Assembly (NCBI GenBank): GCA_905250885.1
Contig: CAJNOQ010000228.1
Span: forward strand, 1 to 61,714
Direction: 5' to 3'
Length of the DNA stretch: 61,714 nt
Origin: Didymodactylos carnosus
Lineage: Eukaryota > Rotifera > Eurotatoria > Philodinida > Philodinidae
A model generated the notes under the pieces. It did no database searches. It saw nothing but the letters and a program-made list of their open reading frames with translations, and was not told the DNA's origin. How positions within the stretch are numbered: the stretch's first letter is position 1; the number at the start of each line of letters is the position of its first letter. The position numbers and the translations under genes are program-made. Positions 28,401-42,280 of the stretch are shown one piece after another.

Positions 28401-31400
28401 ACAGCATTTACTGAAACAACAATCTCCCTTGAAAAATAATGTAAATAAACCACCAACTGCTGTTATTCCTCACCAATATGAAACACCTGAAAAACCTCCA
28501 TATATACCAGATGCAAAAAAATCAGGATGGGTGCAAATAAACAATGTTTTTGTTCCATATATTGTAAAATTAAAACTACGTGATGGTGAAATAGGTAAAA
28601 TGCAATACTTCTGTTTTACTAATTTCCACATGACTAATAATAATTTTTTGTTTTGTGCTGTTAATAGATAACCGCTTAACAAAACAACAATTACAACGTG
28701 AAATTTATGTACCATACGAAATCTTAATTAAATGTCAAATATTATCGAATGAAGAATTTTTATTTAAAAAATTTTTAATTAGAGCTACTCTATCAGATTT
28801 TGAGATATTTAATCAATTAATATCAAATATAAATATATTTGATGAAAAAATACCCGAGAAAACATTACTTGTTAATCTTTATCATATAATGATTGGTTTA
28901 AATCGTGTATTATACGTTAAAATGTTATCATCGAAACAGCCACGAGCACAAGTAAATAAATTTCATCAAGATGTTCTTAAGCAACGCGGTGGAACTCTGC
29001 GTATAAACGATAAATTAGTACCTTATTTAATACAGAACAATCGTTATTATGTACCATTATTATATACATATTCATCAATCATTAACGGTGTTAACTTTGC
29101 TAAAAAATTTGCTCGTGCACCAAGACAATTTGAAATTGATTATCTAAATTTATTATTTTTATATTTTTCAATTGATAATATTGTATTGACACCGGATACG
29201 TTGCTTGTCGATGCCTACGATGTCAAAATACCAAATATTCAAATAATAAAACATCTCTCATTGATCGAACATCAACAACGTGAACGAATGAGTTTGAATA
29301 ATATACAAATGAAATTATCAACAAAAAAAGTTCATAAAAATTTAACTTCAAATACAAGTACCATGAACAGTGCTATTAATCAACATTCGATCAATACAAA
29401 TAGTAATTATGATTTTTTTTCTCACCAATAATTTTAATTTTACTCATATATATGCTACTAGAATATTTGATAAAAATTTTTATTATTTTAGTTTCATCAT
29501 CTTGTAAACAATCAAAATGTGGTCGGACAAACGTTGTTGTCAATCCATTAATTCATACGGCTACTTTTTATGGTTTATCAACTACATCACCATCACAAAC
29601 ATTAACGGTTCCCAAATCAACATCCGTCATTAATACAAATAAATCTAATATTAAAATCACAACATCTTTAGCGCCACAGAGTTGTTCATTATCTAATAAT
29701 TTAGTTACAAGTAATCCAGCATTAGCAACCGTACAAAACACTGTTGTTCTTAATCCTGCTTTAAATTCATTATTACATTCATATACAAAACAACACCATA
29801 TAGATATTCATACCAATTCAAAATTGACTAAAACCAGTAACCCTTCTGATTATAAACAAAATAATTCAGTAAAGAACAGTACTAATTCTCACCATTATCA
29901 TCATTATTCACACAAAACATCTGATAACGGAGGTGTAATTATTAATTCATCTTTAGAAAAATCAATAGAAAAATCTTCCATTACTCCTCATTTTAATCAT
30001 TATCCAACAAGTTCTCCACCACTGATACCACAATGGGCACCAGATTTAAATTCTTTAGCATCTTATGTTTCTTCGTCAACAGACAAAAAAAAATTAAATT
30101 CAAATATGTTTCAACCACATCAATTAGCATTAACAAAAGATATTCAACGGCAAAACTCGCAACATTCGTATCAGGAACAACAGTCAAAATCATCTCGTGT
30201 TACAGCACCACCTCCTCCACCGTCTCCATTATATCCACGCCCAGAAATTCGATCATTTCAAATTCGTCGTCGACCATTCTATGGCATTGTGAAAAGTCCG
30301 GAAACTCCCATTGGCGATTGGAAAATTCCTTCATCACATATTTTAAATCAGTTTGCATCAACGATCACAATCAATACATTTTTAAAACTATGTGATAATG
30401 AATTTGATATTAAATTAGTTCTGTTGGATAATGATGAAAAGAGTTTAGTTTCTCATCATGTTGGTCTTTGTAGTCCTGATGAATGTTTTATCTATCATCG
30501 TGATTTAGAACGTTGTATAGAACTATTACTCAGCTATAAGCGAATTCTGCAGTCGTTATCAACCACTAACTATGCTCTTCCATCATTTCCTTCTCATTCA
30601 CCAGAAATTCCCGTTCAAAATGAACAATGCGTAAATACCCCTTCATTACCACTTCATTTAATGCCAGAGACTACAGTTACACAATCACAAAAAACACAAC
30701 CAGCAGGTAATAATCGATTCAGTGAGTAAATATCTAATTGATATACAAAAATGGTGGATAAAACATTGAAAATAGTTTCGTTTTGCTTTTTCCTAGGAGC
30801 GCGAAAACGAAAAGCAACAGTACCAGCGACAAGAATACCGTCGAATACATTAGATGAAAAATGTCAACAACAGCAACAAATGACTGTTGTGAATTCAAAC
30901 AGTATTTCATCACCAATTAACTCAGATCGATCGTCAACTCCACAGCCACCTGTAGAAATTTCAGAATCGATGATATTGTCATCAGTGATCTCTCCAGATG
31001 AAGAGCCTTATCATCAATTAAATATTGAAACCGTCGAAAAATCACCACCTGTTATCGCCACTGATACAGCAGATGATAATGAACCAAATTTACTTCTTCT
31101 CACACCAACCTTTGATTCAACCGGTGTATCAAATTCATTTGATGCAGTGTCATCATCATCACCCCTAAAATCGATCTCAACCATAAATCATCCAGATGAT
31201 GAAGGACCATCACAATTTATTATCGAAGTCATTCCAAAAAATCATACAAGTGACACAATTCCATCATGTTCATCCGGTTACGAATCATCCGGATTCGGTG
31301 GTAGTAATACAGCTCAATCGACCGATGAACAATCACCATTAACAACAGTCACAATCTCGCATCTAGATGAACCACCTATAAATAATAAGACGAATGAGGA

Positions 31401-32349
31401 TGATACTGATGGTGATTCGTGTCGATCGAGAACTCAATCCTATGTTTCAACGGAGTTATCGTTTAAAGAGCAAGAAGATGATGAGCTACTACTAACCGTT
31501 AAAGAAGATCAGAATCAGCAAGATCGACGATCACATTCTCCTCTTTTACAATCGACTACTGATCGCCGACGTCTCGGAAAATTATCATGCCTGTCACCTC
31601 CAACAAAACGTCGATGTTCTAGTTGGGGTGAACCAGTTGAGATTTGCAGTACAAAGATAGAAAAAAGTTTAAGAACATTGAATGTGAACGGTGGCGGTAA
31701 AATATCGATAAATGAAGTAAACGAACAGCAACGAAATATCCATTCTTCTTCAAAAAAAAGACGAAGACGTGGTCGACTATCATTATCAAAAAAGTCGCAT
31801 ACACAAAGCTCAATTTCAAAAGTTATTATAAAACCGATTGTTCCTATTCCTACATTATCATCTTGTTCGGAAGATATTGATGATCATGATGAATGTGATA
31901 GATCAAACGATATTAAAACAACAGATCTTTCTAAATCTCTTGATCTATGTACTGATTCCGATACGAGTGAATTAGACAACGAAATATTTACAAATGTTAA
32001 ATGTCGAAAACGATCGAGAAAGAGAAGAAAAGTGTCAAAAACTATTTCACATGAAAATGATGATAGTAAACTGGATAGAATTGTTGTACAAGTGGATAAT
32101 GATGACGATGATTATAATCATCAAACACAATCAAATAGTTCAGATTCAAATTTATTTAAAATGTTTGATAATACAGCTAATATGGCAATAGAACAACAGA
32201 ACAAAACAAAATCATTAATCACGAGAAAAGTTAACGATAATTCCGCTGTTGTCCCATCACAGCAAGACATTCCGGCAATGAGTTGTACGTATAAAATTCA
32301 ATGTAATCCTGATCGATTATCATTGACATTGAAGAGAATTCAAAAATAA
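25430..32349 (+). CDS. large unrecognised protein with four internal repeats and basic nuclear-type tail (~1,626 aa, 5 exons)
   Basis: Exons are 25430-25833, 27621-28594, 28668-29402, 29492-30706 and 30797-32349; all joins keep frame. The first intron is long (1.8 kb), the others 73-90 bp. The start is uncertain: a good acceptor (CTTCCACAG) ends at 25461, inside exon 1, so the true first exon may lie upstream. The N terminus is Ser/Asn/Thr-rich. Four diverged copies of a ~95-residue module follow near residues 122-215, 435-545, 567-660 and 957-1060, separated by Gln/Ser/Pro-rich linkers; one linker ends in a PPPPPSP tract. The last ~500 residues are acidic/Ser-rich with basic clusters KKRRRRGR and KCRKRSRKRRK, typical nuclear localisation signals. 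The protein ends LTLKRIQK. Repeats and nuclear signals suggest a chromatin or transcription scaffold, but that is inference; no known domain is recognised. Confidence 0.8.
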
Positions 32350-33811
32350 ACAATAATATTTGTTTTCAATTTTTCAGTCTAAAAAAATATTTTTATTTAA
32401 AGTATTCGCGCTATACGCATGCAATCTCTGTGTGTTTTTTTTTATATAAAAAAAAACAACAAATTTTTTAAATACATTGTTTTTCTTGGTTTTGTATACT
32501 TGTTGTGATGTTATTAGGTTTTGTTTTATTTTGTATATGAAATTTATTATTTTCTGTTTTTATATCTCGTATGTGTATGACACGAATTGTTGTTTCTCGT
32601 TTTCTTTTGTTGTTTTTCAGTCATACAAGTTCCGGATATTAACTAGGATTTTGATAGATTTGTCCACGTATAAAAAAAATTGATTCTATTTTTTAAAGAA
32701 AAACACACAGCAGTTTTAGTAATACTTGTTAAATTGACTAATAATCTATCTAATTAAAATTTCTCATAAGATTTCATTTATAATAATAACACGTTCTATT
32801 AGGCATATGAAAGTAAATGAGGGATCTGATGAAAGTAAAACGAATACTCAGATAGAAAACTAAAATGCTTCACTGAGTGACTCTTCGTTTTTTTCGTAAT
32901 ATAATTAGCAAAAGGTCCTCTCAAACAATTCGTATACAAATTGATATTACTATCTATTTTAGAAGATAATGGTCGAGGATATTTTTTTGAAGAACTTTTA
33001 ATAGAAATGAGAGAGAGAGAGACCTACGAGTTTCTTTATTTGATAGAAGAGATCAAACAAAGTCTACTCACAAAAGTCAATTTGAAGATCTTTGTCAAAC
33101 ATTGGATTTTGAGATGATTTTTAGACCTTGGAATAGAAATATAGTTGTTTTTTATGTGTGAAGATAGCTCAAAGTGTTCTTTTTCAAAATTGGAGCCGTC
33201 TGGACTTTTTATCTATCATGGCTCACGAGGGAAGTACCCCAACTGATAAATCGCTTTTTCGACGAAACCGAGTGGACTATAGGTAGTCGACGTTGCTGAT
33301 TCCGAATATCACCATGAATGCTGCTGCTAGGCCTTCAAAGACCGGTCTTCTGGAAAACCAGTTTTCGAGAAACTCTAAACAACAACCAAAAGCTTTCTTA
33401 ATGATGCGTAATTGTAGTCCATAAATTTCTGATTAAAACAAGGCATCTCCCAGCTCTACACGACCTTTCTTTGCAAAGTTATAGAGTTTACAAGAAAAGC
33501 CCTAAATTCATTTTAACGTGATTAATTAAGTATGTTCTATACAATTGCAGTATACTTCAAGTCATACGGTACAAGAAGCAATAATAATGGCAATCTAATC
33601 ACCCCCATAGCGGATGTTTCGACGATTAATTCTACAAATTTACAAATTCCTTCTAGCTACAAAAATAAATTAAAATTCTAGGATAATAAATCATTTGTTG
33701 TAAATAAATCAACGTAAATAATAACATATTATCATTTTATTTTTATTAATAAACATGAAAAATCATGAGAAAATGATGAACACCAAATCAGAGTTTAAAC
33801 CAACGTAAATT
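32350..33811. other. intergenic between convergent genes
   Basis: An AATAAA overlapping the upstream stop codon (about 32345) may serve as its polyadenylation signal. 33010-33022 is a short GA run. 33180-33480 is GC-richer and repeat-like, without recognisable coding content. No gene is seen. Confidence 0.45.
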
Positions 33812-35798
33812 TTAATTGTTGTCAACAATTATTCCACTAAGCAAATAGCCACTAGTACCAGACATTCGAATTAATGGATGAGTTCGATTCTCAAGAATCT
33901 AAACAAAAATAGAACAAATATTTTGAAGGTATATCTATTAATTAATCACATATCTGATTGAAAAGAAAACTAATTAGAACAAAAAATTTTCATACAATAA
34001 ATATTTTACGCAGTAAAATCTTATCCTCAAAACATAATACCTGATATTCACGAAGCCATGAATCAGATAGTTCGACATGAATACATCCACCTCGTTGTTT
34101 TAAATATTTGTAACATTCCAAAAGACCCTTTAAAAAAAACCAATGTACATTTAATTTATTAAATTTCTTCAGAGAAGAATTAATGATTTACTTGAACAAA
34201 TTGTGAATAGATAACAAAATGGGATGAAATATTAAGATAATTAATTAAATGTTTTAGTATTGATAATGAATCATATTTTGTGGCAATAATTAAACTAAAA
34301 TGAAAATAATAAAAAAATTTTCTAGGATTCTTATCAATCGTACTTTCTAACCTATCTAGCTTAGTGTTTTCAAATAATTCTAAACCATCGATACGTCGCT
34401 GACGTCTTTCTTCAGCAACAATAGATTTTTGTTCTCTCATTTTTGATGACGTCTCTGTATTAGCGCATGCTGTTGTTGTCAATTTTGCATTGATAAGATA
34501 TTTTTTATCACCTAGAATTAAAGTGAAACACTTTCATTAACAAATTTTGTTAATTAAAATACAAATAGATAGACTATGAAATATGATAATCTTTAAAAAA
34601 ACTCACCAATATTTTCTAATGGTAATGTGTATACGTTGTTTGTTAATTCTGATGGAAAATCCATAAAATCACAACATGGACTAAAACAAGAATTTTCCCA
34701 ATTCATTTTAAAATTGAAAAATAAATTATTATTAATCTTACAGTGTGGAATTTGTATTTCCACCAACTGTTAAATTAAATATTTTTCCATTTCCTATTCG
34801 AAAAATTTTATCATAAAATATGTTCTCGTTTCTTATTCAAAGTCATTTGTTTTTATTTACCAGCACAACGTTGAATAACAGATGCGAGAACAAGTCCTTG
34901 ACATGATTCAACAATTGCAACAGTTGATTCACAGCTAACATTTGATAATGACAATAACATGGCCAATGTATCTCGACGTAAAAACCTAAAATAGAAAAAG
35001 TACATACTATAAGACCTACGTGATAAAAAAAAACAACTGTATTTATCAATACATGCATAATTTTTTGAATATCAGATGAATAAGCTTGACATAATAAACG
35101 TATACTTGGCTTCCATGCTCGATAAATTTGCATGTATCTGAAAAAGAAAAAATTTAGTATCCGTAATAAATTCTTTAAAATTCTATATACTTTTTCTTCT
35201 TCTTTTTGAGATATTTTTCTTGTGAAAATGATGTCTTTTTTTCAAATGTTGAACTATTCGTAACCAATTGAGAAATAATTTCCTAATTAAACATTTCAAG
35301 TAATGTTGACTAATAAATCATAAATAAATACAATATATCTCTTACTTGACCAGATGTGCCTTGTGACTTTAAACTTTCAATATCTTCATGTTGTAAAAGT
35401 TGATTTTGCGATTCATCACATAGATCTCGATTATCACAGCCATGATCAAATTGATCTGAATAACCATGTATGTACTAATATTATTATTACAAATAAATTG
35501 AAGTATGATAGGTTTTTTACCTGTTTGTTCGAGTTGATGTACTTGTTTGGCATCTAATTTCTTTAATTGTTGTCCATCTAATTCGTAATATGTTCCATCA
35601 ATTTGATCGATTAGATTGTCTAGATAAAGTTTATGTTTTTCAATTATAATCGGTCTAAAATTGAGAATTGAAACATAACGATCTAATTATTACAAATGTA
35701 ACGAGAAGAATTTCGTACCTTTCTTTACGAATTTGTACAATTTTAGTTCTGTCATGACGTGTCAATATAGCGTGATCACCATCTTTGAAAGAAGACAT
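33812..35798 (-). CDS. TRMT6: tRNA (adenine-58-N1)-methyltransferase non-catalytic subunit TRM6 (413 aa, 11 exons)
   Basis: Exons in transcription order: 35798-35719, 35654-35521, 35455-35346, 35282-35191, 35137-35057, 34985-34861, 34793-34742, 34680-34607, 34511-34192, 34127-34041, 33898-33812. TRM6 pairs with catalytic TRMT61A (TRM61) to make m1A58 in the tRNA T loop and is needed for tRNA binding. Matches to the family run end to end: N-terminal GDHAILTRHD; EDIESLKSQGTSGQEIISQL; AWKPSIRLLCQAYSSD; RRDTLAMLLSLSN; VAIVESCQGLVLASVIQRC; GLLECYKYLKQRGGCI; SWLREYQ; and the closing RMSGTSGYLLSGI. At 413 aa it is shorter than human TRMT6 (~497), mainly in the variable acidic linker. The start codon directly follows CTATTACAG. 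Intron 5 has no usable GT donor in frame; a GC donor at 35056-35055 restores the frame. Confidence 0.93.
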
Positions 35799-35990
35799 CT
35801 GTAATAGAGAATCATCATCATAGTATAGCCACTAGTTGATCAAAAACAATATATTTTCTAAGATTCTCAACTTCATCTCGAATAGCAAGAATCTCTTCGA
35901 AACTACACTTTTCATTATAATGTCTCTTCTCTTGAAACTCCCCATGTCGCCAAAACCAAAAATATTTTTTGCGTGAATTAAGTGAATAAC

Positions 35991-36170
35991 GCAAAAACGA
36001 ATGCAAAAATATAAGTGGCGTAACGCGAAAAATGGTTACAAATCCGAAATTTTGCATTAGTCGAACTAACACAGAATTTTGTAAATATTTTGTTTAGAAG
36101 AATATACAGAATTTCGCATTTGTAACCATTTTTCCCGTTACGCCACTTATATTTCTGCATTTTTTTTTGC
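35991..36170. repeat. small foldback/MITE-like element with 60-bp arms
   Basis: Arms 35991-36050 and 36111-36170 are inverted copies around a 60-bp spacer; positions pair symmetrically (sum 72161) with only a few mismatches. The shared core contains AAATATAAGTGGCGTAACG and AAAAATGGTTACAAAT. It lies 190 bp upstream of the TRMT6 start. No ORF or clear duplication was found. Confidence 0.85.
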
Positions 36171-37136
36171 AATTTCTACATGGGACGTTAATTTACAGCA
36201 TTTCTTGGCAATATGTCTGTTGAGAACACATAGATTAGATGAAGTCAATTCGACAATAAAAAAATTGAACCTGCAAACCTATCATCAAGCTTTTTATGAG
36301 ATAGATCTTAAAAATGATGAATAGAACTCGTGTAACATTGGTGTCACTGTCTTAAGTGATCTACATAGCGAAATTCTGAAAATTATTTGTGTTTATTACT
36401 AATCAGAGAGATATTATCATTAGAAAGAGAAAAACATAATCCAAACTCGAATAAATATAATTGTGTAGAAAATAAATTTAGAAAAAAAAAATACAACCTT
36501 ATCTAACAATAACCTAGAGTTTGACACAACTTTCTTTAATGAAGCATCACATGCATTACTTCAAACCTAAATTAAAAATATAATAAGTATAAAAAAAATA
36601 TAATAAAACGTTAAATGAATTTTTTGTTTCAAAAAAAAAAATGGTTTTTTGTTAAAACTATCATGAAAATTTCATTGCACGCCGGTCGTTGAGCACGAAA
36701 ATAGCAAGACTGAAAGAAGCAGAAAACGTTCAGCACGTGTTAGATATATAAGCAATAGTATCAAATCAATTATTAAAAATTAGAAATCGATAAAAAAGAA
36801 ATCAATAACAAATTATGTAGAGTACAAAAGAAAAGAGCAGAAAATTAAGTTCATTCCTTTCATTTGATTGTCTTTGTTCTGCAAGAGCAGTAAAAATAAG
36901 CGAGCATAATGTAAAATCTGACAGAGAAAACAAAATAAATTTGAAGTAGAGACGAACAAAGTGTATTGTAAAATTAAAATAGATATGTTTGTAGAAAATA
37001 ATTTGTCATTCAAAGATTTTAAGAATAGTATTTTTGTAAATAAAATAATGTGACAGACATGAATGAGATTGTTAAATATTTTGGTCATGTTATATAAAAC
37101 TAATCGACGAATTTATGAACAAATAACGAAAAAGTT
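36171..37136. other. intergenic between TKFC and TRMT6
   Basis: AT-rich with no exon or motif recognised. Together with the foldback element it separates the TKFC stop from the TRMT6 start by 1.34 kb, much wider than the NDUFAF7-TKFC gap. Confidence 0.4.
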
Positions 37137-40100
37137 TCATATTGCTTTAACATAAGTATCACTAACTGCTTGTATGATAAGTGCAACAGCTGCAGCTCCC
37201 GGATCTGCCACATTAACATCGACGCCACCTTTTGCGTAGGCCGCTCGTCCTACTTTAGCAATTAATGTTTTTGTATCATCTGCAGCTTTCTCGGCCGTCA
37301 AAGCTAAATCCTTCCAATCTTGTGCTGTAAATACATCTTGAGTAGATTTTGATTTGATAAAATCAATGGCTGGCATAAGAGCATCTAACAGTGATTTATC
37401 TCCTAGAGAAACAAAAAAGATAATCTACTCATGTTAAGATAAGTGACACTAAATCGTTACCTGGTTGAACTCTTGCGTAACTTTCAACAGACTGAATTCC
37501 ACTTTCGAACGCATCGGCAATAATTTCAATTGTTTTTCCTTGATGACCCGCAGCTGAAATATATTTAGAAGCAGCAGCAACTAAAAAAGAGAAAAATTTC
37601 TTTGTTTACTCAAATAAAGTATAGATATAAAGTATTGGCCTTACAGAAAAGTCCACAAATAGCACCAGATGTTCCGCCCATTTTCGCTTCAGCTATAAGA
37701 CCAAGTCGACGAAAGAATGATGATGGTCGAGAAACCACCAATTTATTATTGGCGAGATCACAATTAATGGCATCGGCCGCTCTTGAAAATGCTGTACCAG
37801 TGTCACCATCACCACTAACAGCATCCATTTTATTCAATGTATCTTCTTCGTTATGTAGCCGTTTGACAACCCCTTGTAATGCTTGATTTACCAATTCAGC
37901 TTGAGACTGATCTAATGTCAATTGCGATTCGCTACAAAATAAAAATAAACACAATTTTTCAAAATTTACATTTAGAGGAGCATTACTAAGAACTTTTCCC
38001 TACAAATCTTTCTCCTTTTTTATACTAAGCAATCGATTGAAATAAAATTTTCAGTACCTGAAGAACAAATCTAGACACATAAGTCAAAAAATTCAGGTAA
38101 TTTTTATCTGGAATTTTTACCTTAATCAGTTTCGTCTATCTTCGCGCTGTCTGAACCTTTCTTTCAAACAGTTCCAAGTGATTTATAACTTGAGATAGTG
38201 AAAAGCATTCTTGTACTTTGGACGATTTCTAGAAAACCTTTTCAAAAACCAGAGTATTTTTTGTCGATTTTTAAAGCTTCTGTTGAACTGCATATTACTG
38301 AGAAAGCAAAATAGAGTACATCTTGATTCTGACATAACTTGGATTGATCCTGACTGAGTTATGAATTTTTGAATTTTACTCAAAAATAGGCAAAAATGGG
38401 ATATTTCACGTAATGTACGTAGTCACTAGATTTCTGGAACTATTTTGAAAAACAAATGTTGCCACGAGATTTAGTATAGTCAGTAACCTATGTTTTCATT
38501 CATTTCTGACAGTCCTAAACCTAATGGCGGAGGAGTCCTAAGGCTTCAAGAAAAACGCTCGTAGCTCTCGAACCATGGGTTTTTGAGATGTCGCTTGGAT
38601 CTGGTTTTGTAGAGGACACCTTGAACTATCCATATATGAAAAAAAACCGATAGATTTCTATGTAAAAGTCCAATAACAATATAGCTTACTTAATAACTAA
38701 CTGTGAACTGAACTTATCATTGAATTCTAATGAATCTGGTAGACTGTGTATGCTAGTGGATAATTGTGTGTTACTAATCTATAAATGATAAAATTAACAA
38801 GATTTCAGGGTTACTCCTCATCACTAACTGTTTTTGGCCAAGCGTAGGCATCTGTTGGAAAATCGAGCAATTCAAATACGGACGGCATTATATCATCGGC
38901 AAGTTTTAATATAGTCAGTGAAAATCCTTTCATATTGAATGATGACATCATTTCACCACATAGCACTCGTTTCACATGTAAACCGCGATGTTCTAAGTTT
39001 TCAATAGCATCCTTCAAAATAATACCCAATTCCAAATTTGAACATCCACCTACAAATAACAGAAATATTTTACTGTCATATCTATAACCAAAGAATATCA
39101 AACTAACTTACCCAAATTATTAACTAATAAGAAAACATTATCATCGCGTTCCACATCAAGTGAACGTGTTCCTCGTATCAGTTGACCAAATGCGATATCA
39201 ACAGCTTGTCTTGACGGCAATAACTTGAGTTTTTGAACACCCGATTCGCCATGAATACCAAGTCCTAGTTCCATTTCATCATCGGCTAACTAAAACATGA
39301 AAAAAATACAATATAAAGTCGATTTCTTCTGTTTGACAGCGCGAATCGGGCGTACTTTAACAAAATGTATTTTAATATTACCTCAAATGCTTGTGATTGT
39401 CCAGGTGCACGAATACCGGAGGCAGATAGGCCGATTGTACGTAACTGTCCACGGACTCTTTGACAAAAATCAACAATTTCAGACATCGATGCTCCTTTTT
39501 CAGCTAATGCGCCAGCTACCTTGATGACAAGTAGTGTTCCGCATAAACCACGTGGACTAGAATAAAACAAAAATTAAACATATTTTAACTATTTACCAAT
39601 CAATCTCTTACCCGATAGCGTGATCAACGGCTGCGTCATCAGCTACAACCAACATATCGATATCGATATTTAATTCTCGAGCTCGTTCCATTGCTAATCC
39701 AAAATTGAGCCGATCACCCGTATAATTTAATATAATTAACAAAATTGATTCCGCACCACGACGTCTCAACTCGACAATTGTACGAAATATATCAGAGGAT
39801 GGTGGACTTGCAAATATAGATCCACAAACAGTCGCTGTCAACATACCACGACCTAAAGGTATAAACGTTTTACTTCTACAAATCATTTGAAAATTAGTAA
39901 TAAATCTAGATATTTTGACAAGATTTTCTATTTTTAAAAATATATATTCATTTCATACACACCAACATATCCAACCATCGCCGGTTCATGACCACTTCCT
40001 CCACCACTAATTACGGCTATTTTCGGTGTTTGACAACGTGCAATGACAGCTCTGCCAACCAATTCCAAATGACTATGAGCACGAACATAACCGATTAGTG

Positions 40101-40146
40101 ATTCATCAACACAATTTGATATTTCATTAACAAAATGTCCAGGCAT
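37137..40146 (-). CDS. TKFC: triokinase/FMN cyclase, dihydroxyacetone kinase family (561 aa, 8 exons)
   Basis: Exons in transcription order: 40146-39963, 39852-39612, 39556-39382, 39289-39112, 39049-38815, 37931-37645, 37580-37461, 37402-37137. The enzyme phosphorylates dihydroxyacetone and glyceraldehyde with ATP; animal homologues can also split FAD to cyclic FMN. The N-terminal DhaK domain has VISGGGSGHEPAMVGYVG, NYTGDRLNFGLAMERA and ELGLGIHGESGV; the latter carries the His of the GIHGE motif, where the family binds substrate covalently. The C-terminal DhaL domain has the Mg-ATP motif SGDGDTGTAFSRAA, MGGTSGAICGLF and a final DPGAAAVALII. Length is close to the human enzyme (575 aa). The ATG directly follows TTATTTCAG, fitting trans-splicing or a 5' UTR intron, and aligns with family N termini. 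An 883-bp intron falls exactly between the two domains. Confidence 0.95.
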
Positions 40147-40333
40147 CTGAAATAAGCAACTGAAACATAAAAATAGATCCTAATAAAAGAGATCTTAAAA
40201 CTATTATCGCTTTTTGTTTTTTAAAAACAACAAAAACATGCTTATGGGTATGGAAATATTTTATATGACAATTATAAAATTACAATAAGTGTATAAAAAA
40301 AAAAGAAAACAATAATAACAGAGATTACAAATA
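40147..40333 (-). promoter_or_regulatory. NDUFAF7-TKFC intercistronic gap with splice acceptor at TKFC ATG
   Basis: This 187-bp spacer joins two genes transcribed the same way. It holds a TATAAA-type variant signal but no clear AATAAA on the transcribed strand, pyrimidine-rich tracts, and ends TTATTTCAG directly at the TKFC start. Layout resembles operon junctions resolved by spliced-leader trans-splicing; this function is inferred. Confidence 0.4.

Positions 40334-42280
<1,947 letters not shown>

Noticed and set aside
34843..35133. 96-codon minus-strand ORF as a single TRMT6 exon
   Set aside because: Reading straight through loses TRM6 similarity after IQKIM. The correct frame resumes only after removing an intron.
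38811..38816. TAA after the DhaK domain as the real end of TKFC
   Set aside because: A GTAACC donor overlaps it. The DhaL domain continues in frame at 37931 with all catalytic motifs, so the full-length model is preferred; retention is noted as a possible isoform.
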